Shown here: positions 52,882 to 60,546 of the stretch, in pieces
Layout: each line of letters starts with the position of its first letter
How positions within the stretch are numbered: position 1 is the stretch's first letter
Source: Streptomyces sp. R33
GTDB taxonomy: Bacteria; Actinomycetota; Actinomycetes; Streptomycetales; Streptomycetaceae
Length of the DNA: 64,000 nt
Reading direction: 5' to 3'
NCBI RefSeq assembly: GCF_041200175.1
Contig: NZ_CP165727.1
Location: 5,831,501 to 5,895,500, forward strand
Made by a program: the position numbers and the translations under genes
The notes under the pieces: model-generated
Databases searched by the model: none
Told to the model about the DNA's origin: nothing
The model's input: the letters and a program-made list of their open reading frames with translations, nothing else

Positions 52882-53422
52882 CTTCCGCCTCCTCGCCGCT
52901 GTATGGCTCCGCCTCCTTGGCCACTTCGGCGAGGCCCTTGAACAGCCGGCCGAGCATCGAGCGGGCGTCGGCTGCGCCGGAGTCCTCGGCAGGCGGGACC
53001 AGCCGGACGGACTGTGCGGCGGCGGTCGCGGCGGCGGCCATGAGGGCCCGCTTGTCGGCGGCGAGCGGTTCGTCGATGTCCCGGGAGTTGTAGGTGTGGT
53101 CCTTGCCGCCGAAGGAGTGGATCCTCGTCGGCTCCCAGACCTGCGCGGAGAGGCGTAGCGCGTCGTCGGTGAGGGCGTCGGCGAGGATGACCCTCTTCTC
53201 TTCCAGGTCGGCTTTGCGGGCGCGCGTGGCTTCTTCGGTCTGGGACCGCTCGAACGACAGGTGCATGCGGGCGGCGTAGACGCTGATGGTGCGAGTCCCG
53301 CGGTCCATGCGGCGCGCGATCTCGTTGCGGCCGAGGCCCTCGCCGTGCAACCGCCGAAGGGTGTCGAGTTCCTCGGGGGTGAGCTGGCCGCCGGTGTTCT
53401 GGTTGGCGCCGACTGCGGCCAT
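52865..53422 (-). CDS. terS: Terminase small subunit
   Basis: 185 residues. N-terminal helix-turn-helix LTPEELDTLRRLHGEGLGRN, IARRMDRGTRTISVYAARM for cos/pac DNA binding; a long central helix (QTEEATRARKADLEEKRVIL) for oligomerisation; variable C-terminus. First gene of the leftward packaging operon and overlaps terL. Assigned by domain layout and position. Confidence 0.82.
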   Translation of the reverse strand: MAAVGANQNTGGQLTPEELDTLRRLHGEGLGRNEIARRMDRGTRTISVYAARMHLSFERSQTEEATRARKADLEEKRVILADALTDDALRLSAQVWEPTRIHSFGGKDHTYNSRDIDEPLAADKRALMAAAATAAAQSVRLVPPAEDSGAADARSMLGRLFKGLAEVAKEAEPYSGEEAEGGDPG

Positions 53423-53445
53423 GGGGTCACCTCCGGGGGAACATG

Positions 53446-53502
53446 CCGCCGCCCGGGGGCTCGACCGCGGGCCCTCGTCCGCGGGAGACCGCCGGGCGGC
53501 GG
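53446..53502. terminator. Hairpin between lipoprotein gene and terS
   Basis: 11-bp stem CCGCCGCCCGG / CCGGGCGGCGG enclosing a smaller hairpin, in the 91-base gap. It may attenuate transcription between the two genes; no T-run follows. Confidence 0.4.
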
Positions 53503-53513
53503 GGTTGGTGGGG

Positions 53514-53963
53514 TTAGCAGCCGTCGTAGTGCCAGGCGCCGGCCTCGCGGGTCCAGGGCTGCTGGCTCTGGTTGAGCTTGGGCACCAGGTAGGTGTAGCT
53601 GACTCGGGCCATGTCGCCGGCGAGCTGGTCGATAGTGAGGGTCTGGAGTTCCTGCCTGCCGTACCCCTTGGCCGCGGTGTCGACGACGATGGCGAACACG
53701 TCCTCGTCGCCCGCCTTGGTTTGGCAGCGCTTCGAGAGCAGCGCGTATGCAGCCTTGCCGTCGGGCTGGAAGTACGCCGCGGAGTAGGCGCGCACGGCCT
53801 TGTCGAGGGCGGCGCGTTCGGGGTCGATGCGCGGTGAGGGCGAGGTGGCCGGTGCGGGGGCGTCGGCCGGCTTGTCGGCGGCGGGCTTGGAGTCGCTGGA
53901 GCAGCCGGTGAGGGTGAGCAGGGCGGCGGCGGCGAGCGCGGCGGCGAGGTGGTGTCTGTGCAT
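53514..53963 (-). CDS. Phage-encoded lipoprotein
   Basis: 149 residues. MHRHHLAAALAAAALLTLTG followed by Cys is a clear lipoprotein signal (LTGC). A Pro/Ala-rich tether and a small domain follow (VRAYSAAYFQPDGKAAYALL; SYTYLVPKLNQSQQPWTREA) of DUF4878/NTF2-like look. It sits alone between strong hairpins, unlike the packed genes around it, so it is probably an independently expressed cargo gene. Superinfection exclusion is a plausible role for prophage lipoproteins, but nothing in the sequence proves it. Confidence 0.8.
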   Translation of the reverse strand: MHRHHLAAALAAAALLTLTGCSSDSKPAADKPADAPAPATSPSPRIDPERAALDKAVRAYSAAYFQPDGKAAYALLSKRCQTKAGDEDVFAIVVDTAAKGYGRQELQTLTIDQLAGDMARVSYTYLVPKLNQSQQPWTREAGAWHYDGC

Positions 53964-54118
53964 CAGGCCATGGTGGGCTCCGGGCGGCGCGGTGGCGGGG
54001 GGAGTGACGTACCCGTGACATGCGAATGCCCCGCTCGTTGGCGGGGCTTCGGTGTCCGGGCATGCCGGATCTGCGGCCCATGATGGGGCACTGTGGCCGG
54101 TTTTGCAACTGGGTGCAG

Positions 54119-54156
54119 AAGAGCCCCGCCGGTGTCGGAGCACGGGCGGGGCTCTT
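54119..54156. terminator. Terminator between early and late regions
   Basis: 12-bp stem AAGAGCCCCGCC / GGCGGGGCTCTT with a 14-base loop. A second smaller hairpin (54028-54047) follows. Together they mark the boundary upstream of the lipoprotein and packaging genes. Confidence 0.75.
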
Positions 54157-54234
54157 CAGTGGGTGGCCCCACCATCAGCGATGGCTCACGCTACGCCCGG
54201 GATGGCTGGAACAACACCCCCGTGCGTGGCTGAA

Positions 54235-54456
54235 TCACAGCTTGTTGGGCTGGATGTCGAAGGAGACCACGACCCCAGTGGCAGTCTCCGGGGCGCGCTG
54301 CCTGATCTCCTCGCGAACCTGGTTGAACATGTCGAACCGTGTTGCGCTGGGCCGTGGGGTGATCGTGCCCTGGTACGACCCAGCGCGGCCGCCAGGGATC
54401 ATCATGACCATGATCCAGAAGTGTGAGCCCTGCTGCGTCGTCATGCCGCCCATCAT
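54235..54456 (-). CDS. Small phage protein, hypothetical
   Basis: 73 residues from ATG 54456, which overlaps the preceding stop by 4 bases (ATGA); in-frame ATGs at 54453 and 54444 are alternatives. One hydrophobic core (GSHFWIMVMMIPGG) and a polar C-terminal half (FDMFNQVREEIRQRAPETAT) that looks like a small alpha/beta domain. Last gene before the 54.1 kb terminator. No family recognised. Confidence 0.65.
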   Translation of the reverse strand: MMGGMTTQQGSHFWIMVMMIPGGRAGSYQGTITPRPSATRFDMFNQVREEIRQRAPETATGVVVSFDIQPNKL

Positions 54457-54575
54457 CCCTTCTTCGGCGCGGGCTTGGGCTGCTCTGGCTGCTTCTGCGT
54501 CGCGGCCTGCTGCTGCGTCTGTTCGTTGCGCTGCCGGAGCTCGCTGATCGAAATGGCGGTCTTGAACACGCCCAT
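54453..54575 (-). CDS. Tiny Gln/Lys-rich phage protein
   Basis: 40 residues: MGVFKTAISISELRQRNEQT followed by a Gln-Ala-Lys-Pro-rich tail ending KPAPKKG. GGAG lies 7 bases before the ATG and the stop overlaps the next gene, so it looks genuinely translated despite its size. A basic disordered tail of this kind could bind nucleic acid or a partner protein. Confidence 0.65.
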   Translation of the reverse strand: MGVFKTAISISELRQRNEQTQQQAATQKQPEQPKPAPKKG

Positions 54576-54585
54576 GGCGGGTCTC

Positions 54586-55185
54586 CTACGGGGTCTTGGT
54601 GACGGTGTACGTGCGGAGCTCGGACGGGACGCGGACGACGGCTCCGGCGTGGCCGATGGCTTCTACACGCAACCCCTCCCCGACCCCTTCCGGCTGACCG
54701 TTGTCGGCGTTGGCGTTGGCCGTTGAGCTGCACAAACAACCCTCAGAAGGGGTGCCGCTCCTGGCTCCGGGAAGGGGCGGCACATCGGCGTGATGAACCC
54801 CGGGCCCATTGCGGCCGCCCGCGCGTACCCCCGTGCGGATCGGGATCCCGACGGCGGCGAGCAGGGCGCGGACGGCCTTGGTATCGGGGAGCCCGGCCGC
54901 TTGCTGAAGCTGGGTGAGGCGGACGTGTTCCCCTCCCGCGGCGAGGTCCTGGAGCACGGCGACGATGTTGACGGGCTTGTCGTCCGGCTGCTCGCCGTTC
55001 CGGCGTGCGGCAACCCATGTGCGGGCCTTGCGTATGCCGGCCGCGGTAAGGAGCCCGGTGACGTAATAGGCGGTCTCCGGTACGGCGTAGGCCACGCATC
55101 CGGCGCCGGTGAGGGCGACGGCGAGGACGCAGCCGCCCGCGGCCCGGCTACCGCCCTCGGCCGGGGGCTGCTCGGCGGGGGTCAC
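54586..55185 (-). CDS. Phage protein with one membrane segment, hypothetical
   Basis: 199 residues from GTG 55185, overlapping the upstream stop in GTGA. A transmembrane segment (GGCVLAVALTGAGCVAYAVP) is followed by a winged-helix-like region (LQDLAAGGEHVRLTQLQQAA, VRALLAAVGIPIRTGVRA). The layout recalls membrane-tethered proteins of Streptomyces mobile elements that use a winged helix; the function is unknown. Confidence 0.7.
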   Translation of the reverse strand: MTPAEQPPAEGGSRAAGGCVLAVALTGAGCVAYAVPETAYYVTGLLTAAGIRKARTWVAARRNGEQPDDKPVNIVAVLQDLAAGGEHVRLTQLQQAAGLPDTKAVRALLAAVGIPIRTGVRAGGRNGPGVHHADVPPLPGARSGTPSEGCLCSSTANANADNGQPEGVGEGLRVEAIGHAGAVVRVPSELRTYTVTKTP

Positions 55186-55685
55186 GAGATCATCCCGGTG
55201 AGCCAGACCCCGGTCAGGTTCGCGGCGGAAGCGAGCGGGACGGCCGCGTACCTGGCGATGCTCCCGGTCAGGCCGAGACCGATGCCGGAGAGCCAGCCGC
55301 GCCACTTTGACCCGGTGGCGCCGCGTCGGCGGCGGGCGATGAAACCGGCGAGGACGAGCACGGTCATGAACAGGCCGCCCTCGGTGAGCGGGGCGCTGGT
55401 GGAGCCGGGGGCTGTGCCGCTCTGGGCGCCAACGCCGTAGATGAGGAGCCCGTCACCGAAGGCACCAAGACCCCAGAGGGCGAAGTCGCCAAGGAAGCCG
55501 ACGATGCCGCCTACGACCATGACGGTGAGAGCGCCGATGCCCCAGCAGAGGAGGAAGGGAAGGAGCTCGCCGAGCTGGGGAAGCGGCTGTGACTGGAGCG
55601 CCTTGATGCCGGGGTACCAGACGGCGATCTCCCAGACGAGGAAGATCAGGCCGAAGAGAACGGCCCCGAGGGTGGGAGTGATCAC
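55182..55685 (-). CDS. Phage membrane protein, hypothetical
   Basis: 167 residues with about four transmembrane helices (LGAVLFGLIFLVWEIAVWYP, LLPFLLCWGIGALTVMVVGG, a Gly-rich third, and LFMTVLVLAGFIA), then a basic cluster RRRRG and a hydrophobic end. Overlaps both neighbours by 4 bases. No transporter motif is visible. It may act with the membrane-tethered protein of the next gene. Confidence 0.72.
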   Translation of the reverse strand: MITPTLGAVLFGLIFLVWEIAVWYPGIKALQSQPLPQLGELLPFLLCWGIGALTVMVVGGIVGFLGDFALWGLGAFGDGLLIYGVGAQSGTAPGSTSAPLTEGGLFMTVLVLAGFIARRRRGATGSKWRGWLSGIGLGLTGSIARYAAVPLASAANLTGVWLTGMIS

Positions 55686-56062
55686 GACGCTCCTCGTGAC
55701 GCATGGTCGGCCAGTGTGGCCGGGTAGTAGTCGGCGAATGCGCCAGCCTGGCTCACTAGCTGAGCCGCGGCGGCTCGGAGGGCGTCGCCCCAGCGCCGGG
55801 CTGTCTCGTCGTCGGCCATGGTGTAGGCCGGCCTGGCTGCCTCAACGGCCTGAGCTGCGGCAACGGCCTGAGCCACTGCGGTTTCAGCCTGAGCCACCCT
55901 GAGCGCCAGGCGTTCCCGCTGGGTCGGGGGCGTGGCGAGGATGCGAGCCACGGTGGCTCGGGAGAGCTCCAGTTGGCGGGCAATCTCGCGGTGGGATGAG
56001 CCAGCCTGGCTCATCTGGAACACGGGGATGCGCCGGGCGGTCACCTCGGCCGGGCTGGTCAT
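55682..56062 (-). CDS. Helix-turn-helix phage protein
   Basis: 126 residues from ATG 56062. Residues ~10-45 form a resolvase-like HTH (VFQMSQAGSSHREIARQLEL, RATVARIL). Then comes a long helix with an Ala/Gln heptad (RVAQAETAVAQAVAAAQAVE) and a compact helical end. It could be a small DNA-binding regulator or terminase-like protein. Overlaps neighbours on both sides (4 bases). Confidence 0.72.
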   Translation of the reverse strand: MTSPAEVTARRIPVFQMSQAGSSHREIARQLELSRATVARILATPPTQRERLALRVAQAETAVAQAVAAAQAVEAARPAYTMADDETARRWGDALRAAAAQLVSQAGAFADYYPATLADHASRGAS

Positions 56063-56343
56063 CGGCCAGCCTGCGCGATGTCGATCAGGATGAGCGCGTA
56101 CTCGCCGCGCGTCTGGCCGGGTCGCGGCACGGGCGCGTGCTGGAGGACCTGCCGGGTATGGGCGGCGCCAGTCGCGGTGTCCTGGCCGTACCAGCGGTTG
56201 GCGTGGCTGGAGGCGAGGTAGAGGCGGGACGCCTCGATCATGACGTCGGCGGGGCGCGACACGCGGAGGTACTTGGCGATGTCGAGGAGGAGCCGGCGGC
56301 ACGTCTCGGTGGGCGCATCGGTCTGGTTCGGGCGGGCGCTCAT
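56059..56343 (-). CDS. Phage protein, hypothetical
   Basis: 94 residues, predicted helical (ETCRRLLLDIAKYLRVSRPA; EYALILIDIAQAGR). Starts at ATG 56343 and overlaps its neighbours by 4 bases. No recognisable family. Confidence 0.65.
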   Translation of the reverse strand: MSARPNQTDAPTETCRRLLLDIAKYLRVSRPADVMIEASRLYLASSHANRWYGQDTATGAAHTRQVLQHAPVPRPGQTRGEYALILIDIAQAGR

Positions 56344-56720
56344 CGCAGACCAGCCGGGGCGCCGAGTGCCTGGATGACGGGCAGGGTGAGCGCGTAGGCC
56401 TCGCTGGCCGGGGTCCACTCGGTGAACGCCTGCACCGTGCCGAGTCCGGGGATCCGCGTGGTGAGGGTGATCTCGATGGCGGTGTACGAGATGTTGTCGA
56501 CCGCCCGCTCGACCTGCTGGGCGGTCACCGCGCCGCCGCCGACGTGGGTGTAGGCGTCCTGGAGCTCGCGGACGGACCAGAGGCTGATGCGGAGCGGGGT
56601 CTCGCCGTGCTCGGGGTGAATGTCGAGGGTCCCGGGCAGTCCGAGGGCGCGGCGGGCGCGGCGGGCGAGGAGGGCGCGGGCACTGTCGCGGCGGCCGAGC
56701 GGGCGGATACGGTTGGTCAT
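56340..56720 (-). CDS. Phage protein, hypothetical (first gene after the operator)
   Basis: 126 residues from ATG 56720 (GGGGA upstream). Basic N-terminus (RIRPLGRRDSARALLARRAR) and an alpha/beta remainder (ITLTTRIPGLGTVQAFTEWT). First leftward gene downstream of the TTGCCA/TACGTT promoter overlapped by the 26-bp palindrome, so it is directly exposed to that regulation. No family recognised. Confidence 0.68.
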   Translation of the reverse strand: MTNRIRPLGRRDSARALLARRARRALGLPGTLDIHPEHGETPLRISLWSVRELQDAYTHVGGGAVTAQQVERAVDNISYTAIEITLTTRIPGLGTVQAFTEWTPASEAYALTLPVIQALGAPAGLR

Positions 56721-56805
56721 GGCTGTCCCCTGTTCGTGCAGGTGGATGGCTGGCCCCGGTCGGGCTCTCACACACCGACCGGGGCCGTTCTGTTGTGCTG
56801 GAACC

Positions 56806-56840
56806 AACGTAGCGACCTTGTTGCCACGTGGCAACAAGGT
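56806..56840. promoter_or_regulatory. 26-bp perfect palindrome operator with divergent promoters
   Basis: 56815-56840 is a perfect palindrome with half ACCTTGTTGCCAC. Leftward: -35 TTGCCA (56834-56829), 17-base spacer, -10 TACGTT (56811-56806). Rightward: -35 TTGCCA (56821-56826), 18 bases, then a weaker GAAGAT (56845-56850). Both -35 boxes lie inside the palindrome, so a bound dimer would block both promoters. Confidence 0.8.
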
Positions 56841-56884
56841 CAGGGAAGATGGTGCCCATGACCGAGCCCGAAGGAGGGCCTGAC

Positions 56885-57112
56885 ATGGTGTCGTTCAGAG
56901 CGCTGGCGCGCCGGCTGGTCGAGGACGGGATCGTCCCGACCATGAGCCATCAGCGGCTGTCGAAGATCGCGGCGACCGATCCGGACTTCCCGCCGGTCGT
57001 GCCCGTCGGCAGCTCGAAGGCGGTCGACTACCGGCTCGCCCTGCCGTACTTCCGTGCCCGCAAGGTGCGCCCGGGCGAGCGCACCGACTTGAAGCCCCCG
57101 GCCGCCGAGTAG
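56885..57112 (+). CDS. Rightward wHTH-like regulator/excisionase-type protein
   Basis: 75 residues from ATG 56885 with GGAGG seven bases upstream (an upstream ATG at 56858 would add 9 residues). It is the only rightward gene in this part of the phage. MVSFRALARRLVEDGIVPTM, SHQRLSKIAATDPDFPPVVP and the ending ALPYFRARKVRPG resemble the winged-helix MerR/AlpA/excisionase family. It faces the 26-bp operator and ends at a terminator, so it is a good candidate to bind that palindrome or to be the switch protein. Confidence 0.7.
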   Translation: MVSFRALARRLVEDGIVPTMSHQRLSKIAATDPDFPPVVPVGSSKAVDYRLALPYFRARKVRPGERTDLKPPAAE

Positions 57113-57121
57113 CCGCGCGTG

Positions 57122-57158
57122 ACGGAGCCCCCGGTCCCTGGCGGATCGGGGGCTCCGT
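57122..57158. terminator. Terminator between the rightward regulator and leftward genes
   Basis: 12-bp stem ACGGAGCCCCCG / CGGGGGCTCCGT with a 13-base loop between convergent genes. Confidence 0.8.
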
Positions 57159-57163
57159 GCTGC

Positions 57164-57886
57164 CTACGCGGCGATGACTCCGGCCTCGGTCCACAACGCC
57201 CCGCAGCCCTTGCAGCGTGCGCACGGTGTGGCGCCGGCCCCGCCGTACACCTCGATCGTCCCGCCACACTGGCACGTGTGCTCTGCGCCAAGCCGTCGGC
57301 TGCCGTCCGCGAGGTCGAGCACGGACTCGATGCGCTCGGCGGCGCCCCGGGCAACGGCGCCGATGTGCCGGCGGTGCTGCTCGGTCAGCGCCCGGAACGG
57401 TCCGGGCCGGTGCTCGATGCGGGCGAGCAGCCACAGCGCGGTGTGCGGGGCGGAGGGGGTGGTGCCGCGGAACCGCCAGCGGCGCGGGTCGGCGAGGTCG
57501 GCGCGGGCCCGGGCGTTGCGGCGGGCGCGGTCGTCGGCGGGCCAGTCGCGGCCGGCGAACGGTACGGGCTCGATCTGTACGGCGGCGGCCACGGCGTCGG
57601 CGCATGCGGCGAGGGCGGCTTCGATGGCGCGCATGGTGTCGTAGACGCGGAGGCTGACGGGTACGGGCCGCTGGCCGATCTGTGCAGGGTTGCGTTCCTG
57701 GCTGCGGCGGTGGGCGGCGTGGGCTCGGTCGTAGGCGGCCTGCTCGGCGTCGTGGTGGTCGAGGGCGGCGAGGTAGCTGCGGAGTCCGAGGCCGAATGCG
57801 GCGAGTTGGGTGGGTGTGCCGAGTGCGTCGCGGAGGTCGGTCCAGCGGAGGGCGATGTCGCGGAGGTGGGTGCTGGTGGTGTGCAT
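57164..57886 (-). CDS. Phage protein with C-terminal zinc ribbon, hypothetical
   Basis: 240 residues. Long helical body (MHTTSTHLRDIALRWTDLRD, LRVYDTMRAIEAALAACADA) and a C-terminal cysteine cluster (HTCQCGGTIEVYGG, CARCKGCG) that forms a zinc ribbon. Such proteins recur in Streptomyces phage early operons; function unknown. Separated from the upstream genes by a hairpin. Confidence 0.72.
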   Translation of the reverse strand: MHTTSTHLRDIALRWTDLRDALGTPTQLAAFGLGLRSYLAALDHHDAEQAAYDRAHAAHRRSQERNPAQIGQRPVPVSLRVYDTMRAIEAALAACADAVAAAVQIEPVPFAGRDWPADDRARRNARARADLADPRRWRFRGTTPSAPHTALWLLARIEHRPGPFRALTEQHRRHIGAVARGAAERIESVLDLADGSRRLGAEHTCQCGGTIEVYGGAGATPCARCKGCGALWTEAGVIAA

Positions 57887-57929
57887 GGGTGCTCCCGTGG
57901 CTGGTGCGGGCTAGGCTGGGGGCACCTGT

Positions 57930-57966
57930 GGGGCGCGCCTGTCTGGGGAGACGTGAGGCGCGCCCC
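57930..57966. terminator. Hairpin between early-operon genes
   Basis: 11-bp perfect stem GGGGCGCGCCT / AGGCGCGCCCC with a 15-base loop in the 90-base gap between leftward genes. May be an attenuator. Confidence 0.5.
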
Positions 57967-57976
57967 TCGCGCGTTG

Positions 57977-58210
57977 TCAGGCGGGCTGCTCGACGGTGTA
58001 GCTGATGACGATCGCCTCGTCGGTGGTGGTGAACACCAGCGCGTCGTCCGGCAGCTGCACGTGGTCCTCGACGAGGTGGTAGTGCCGGTAGTCCTGGGTT
58101 GCGACGAGCACGGCGGCCTGCATGTCGCCGAGTGCCGCGCCTCGCGGGCCTGTAGGCACGATCCATTCGCGGCGGGTGGTGGTGACGGTGCGGCTGGTGA
58201 AGGTGCTCAC
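57977..58210 (-). CDS. Small phage protein, hypothetical
   Basis: 77 residues from GTG 58210 overlapping the upstream stop by 4 bases (VSTFTSRTVTTTRREWIVPT). Mixed alpha/beta, acidic end (VISYTVEQPA). No family. Confidence 0.62.
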   Translation of the reverse strand: MSTFTSRTVTTTRREWIVPTGPRGAALGDMQAAVLVATQDYRHYHLVEDHVQLPDDALVFTTTDEAIVISYTVEQPA

Positions 58211-58551
58211 GGTCGGGGCTCCTTGGGCTCGGTGAGAGCAGCACGGAGAGTACGGGCGGCCTCGTGGATGTAGACGTGGCGGTCGCTGGGCATCTGCTCC
58301 CAGCACGCGGCGGTCTCTTGGACGCGTTCGATGGCGGCCTCGGCCTGCTCGGCGCGGGCGTTGGCTTCGTTGATGAGGCGCGCGCTCGTCTCCCTCACCC
58401 TGGCGAGGAGGCTGACGGCGAGGTCGCGTTCGCCGTACAGGTGGGCGAGTTCGGCGTCGCTCATCTGGTCGAGGAGCTTCCGGGCGGGCTGCTGCTCGCG
58501 CCTCGCGGCGTAGTGGCGTGCCCAGTCGATGGGGGCTACGGGCTCGCTCAC
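58207..58551 (-). CDS. Helical phage protein, hypothetical
   Basis: 114 residues, nearly all helix with heptad character (VRETSARLINEANARAEQAE). Overlaps both neighbours. Part of a chain of small helical proteins typical of early operons. Confidence 0.62.
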   Translation of the reverse strand: MSEPVAPIDWARHYAARREQQPARKLLDQMSDAELAHLYGERDLAVSLLARVRETSARLINEANARAEQAEAAIERVQETAACWEQMPSDRHVYIHEAARTLRAALTEPKEPRP

Positions 58552-58838
58552 GGCTGGCTCCTGTCAGGCTGGTCGCCGAACAGGTGGCGCACGAGCCGGG
58601 CCGCCTGGTCCTCGACGGGCGGCCCGGAGCCCGTCGCCGGGGCGAGCTTTGCGCGGATCCGGGCGAGCACCATGCGCACGTGCTCGGCGCCAGCGCACCG
58701 CTGGTCGGCCCAGACGTCTTCGAGGGCAGCGCACTCGCGGTGGACGTCTCGGAGGACAGTCATGGCGAGGAGGTGCGCTCCCTCGTTGGCCTTGTCTGCT
58801 GCCTGCTGGAGCCGCTCGTAGGCGGTGGGATCGGTCAT
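58548..58838 (-). CDS. Helical phage protein, hypothetical
   Basis: 96 residues (MTDPTAYERLQQAADKANEG; HVRMVLARIRAKLAPATGSG). Overlaps neighbours by 4 bases each. Similar in type to the next gene; no known function. Confidence 0.62.
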   Translation of the reverse strand: MTDPTAYERLQQAADKANEGAHLLAMTVLRDVHRECAALEDVWADQRCAGAEHVRMVLARIRAKLAPATGSGPPVEDQAARLVRHLFGDQPDRSQP

Positions 58839-59071
58839 GGGTGGTCTCCGTGTCGGTCGGTGCGGGCCCGGGAGGGCGTGCGGGGGGCTGCGTGGCGGGC
58901 CCGGAGCGGCCGGGCGGGGTACGGGCGCTCGGTACCCCAGTACGCGGCGTGCGGGCTGCTGTGGCGGGTCTGCCGGTCCTGCTCCTCGCCGTGGCGGAGA
59001 GCGAGGCTCATGACGACCGCGGCGGCGGCGATGACGGTGAGGGTGCCAGCGGCGAGGAGCAGGGTCAGCAC
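58835..59071 (-). CDS. Small membrane-anchored phage protein
   Basis: 78 residues. Starts with one transmembrane helix (MLTLLLAAGTLTVIAAAAVV), followed by a basic, His/Arg-rich tail (RPYPARPLRARHAAPR). Overlaps the next gene by 4 bases. Possible membrane anchor for a replication or exclusion function; not determined. Confidence 0.6.
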   Translation of the reverse strand: MLTLLLAAGTLTVIAAAAVVMSLALRHGEEQDRQTRHSSPHAAYWGTERPYPARPLRARHAAPRTPSRARTDRHGDHP

Positions 59072-59074
59072 GGC

Positions 59075-59374
59075 CTACTCCTCGTCTTCCTCGTCGTCGG
59101 CCGGGGTCCAGCCGGTGATCGTCGGGTAGAGGTCGGCGTAGGCACGGCAGGCGTCAGCCACGGTGAACAGGATCTGCCGGTCGCCCGGGATCTTCTGGTC
59201 CGCGTGCATGCGGCCTTGGACCCAGCCCATGACGGCGGCCTCCTTCATGAGGAGTACCTCGCGCTCGGTGCAGCCGCGGAGCATCTCGTTGACCGCGGTG
59301 AAGCGGTAGGCGTCCTGCTGGGCGAGGTAGCCGACGAGGAAGTCGGGCACAGCGGGTGCGGGCTGCTGGCTCAT
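59075..59374 (-). CDS. Phage protein, hypothetical
   Basis: 99 residues from ATG 59374 (MSQQPAPAVPDFLVGYLAQQ), an alpha/beta globular protein ending DDEEDEE. The start overlaps the upstream stop by 4 bases. No family recognised. Confidence 0.65.
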   Translation of the reverse strand: MSQQPAPAVPDFLVGYLAQQDAYRFTAVNEMLRGCTEREVLLMKEAAVMGWVQGRMHADQKIPGDRQILFTVADACRAYADLYPTITGWTPADDEEDEE

Positions 59375-59922
59375 GCTCCGGCCCCTTTGGCGACCGGCGC
59401 GCGCAGGCACGGGTTGCAGGTGAGGTCCCCTACGCACTGGCAGCCTCGGTCACCGGCCGGCGGGTGCGTGCCAGCGATGGCGGTCAGCGGCGGGGCGGTC
59501 CGTTCGTCCGTGGGGCAGCCGCAGCCCCAGTTGTGCGTCTCGGGGGTCGGGCAGTGCGCGTCGTGCTCGATGCCGACCTCGCAGGAAGGGCAGTCGCGGG
59601 CGACCTGTCCGGGCGGGTCGATGCCGAGCGCCCGCAGAACAGCAGCCAGGACAGTCCCGGGGTCGGCGCCGTCCTCCCCGGCGGTGCTCTCGATGGCGTG
59701 CCAGGCTGCGGTGTGCTCCAGCTCGGTGAGGCGGCGGCGGAAGGGGGGCGCGCCGCCGGCCTGGCGGGCCATGTCGCGCTGCCCTGCGATGACCTCCTCG
59801 AGCCGGTCCAGTGACACGGCGCAGCCGTCGGGGTCGGTCGTTAGCAGGATGTACGGGACGCCGGGCAGCGGCTTCGCGGTGAAGTGGCCGCCGTCCTCGT
59901 CGCGGTACTCGAAGTGGCTCAT
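59371..59922 (-). CDS. Cys-rich phage protein
   Basis: 183 residues. N-terminal MSHFEYRDEDGGHFTAKPLP, a helical middle, and two Cys clusters in the C-terminal half (DCPSCEVGIEHDAHC; GCGCPTDERT; GCQCVGDLTCNPC) that probably bind two zinc ions. Function unknown. Confidence 0.66.
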   Translation of the reverse strand: MSHFEYRDEDGGHFTAKPLPGVPYILLTTDPDGCAVSLDRLEEVIAGQRDMARQAGGAPPFRRRLTELEHTAAWHAIESTAGEDGADPGTVLAAVLRALGIDPPGQVARDCPSCEVGIEHDAHCPTPETHNWGCGCPTDERTAPPLTAIAGTHPPAGDRGCQCVGDLTCNPCLRAPVAKGAGA

Positions 59923-59950
59923 CAGGGCTCTCCTGCGGGGTTGGGGCGGG

Positions 59951-60295
59951 TCAGGACTGGGCGGCGGCGTAGGTGTTGCTCTGGTACAGCTGGACGCCGG
60001 TGCCCCTGCCGCCGTCGATCAAGAACCAACGGTTGTGCTCGAACACCCAGGTGAGCTGCGTGTCCGGCGCGGGTTCGCGCGGCTCGCCTTCCCTCGGGTC
60101 GTCCTCGGGTCCCCAGCCGTACTCCTCCTCGACGTAGGCGACGGCGGCGCAGTGCTTGGCGGTGTCGAGGTCGGCGTACTGCACGAAGCCGTCCCACATC
60201 TCGACGTCCTCCCACCAGGCCTGCCAGGCGGTGGCGGTGACGGTGAGCTTGGGCGGGGCGGTCCGGAAGTCGATCAGGGTGGTGGGCTCGTTCAT
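59951..60295 (-). CDS. Phage protein, hypothetical
   Basis: 114 residues from ATG 60295, Trp-rich (ATAWQAWWEDVEMWDGFVQY; LTWVFEHNRWFLIDGGRGTG) and acidic. The longer open frame upstream overlaps the methylase gene and is not coding. No family recognised. Confidence 0.66.
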   Translation of the reverse strand: MNEPTTLIDFRTAPPKLTVTATAWQAWWEDVEMWDGFVQYADLDTAKHCAAVAYVEEEYGWGPEDDPREGEPREPAPDTQLTWVFEHNRWFLIDGGRGTGVQLYQSNTYAAAQS

Positions 60296-60339
60296 GAGGG
60301 CTCCTTGTGCGCGGGTTTCGGGGAACCGAGTGACGGCCG

Positions 60340-60537
60340 TCACGCGGCCGGGCAGGTGTCGGCTGGGTGTGACTGGCGTGTGGTCTTGGCGGCGGTCCAG
60401 TGGTGCTCGTCGCAGTTCTCTGTGATGCCGTCCTGAACGACGAGGCCACATGGGGCCTTGGGGCAGGGGCAGGCGTCTTCGAGTTCGTGTCCGGCCCAGG
60501 AGCGGCCGATGTGGTTGCCGGTGTGGTGGTCGGTCAT
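60340..60537 (-). CDS. Small His/Cys-rich phage protein
   Basis: 65 residues: MTDHHTGNHIGRSWAGHELE, CPCPKAPCGLVVQDG, ENCDEHHW, ending in TCPAA. The Cys/His spacing suggests a single zinc site. Just downstream of the methylase gene. Confidence 0.62.
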   Translation of the reverse strand: MTDHHTGNHIGRSWAGHELEDACPCPKAPCGLVVQDGITENCDEHHWTAAKTTRQSHPADTCPAA

Positions 60538-60546
60538 GGGGGCCTT

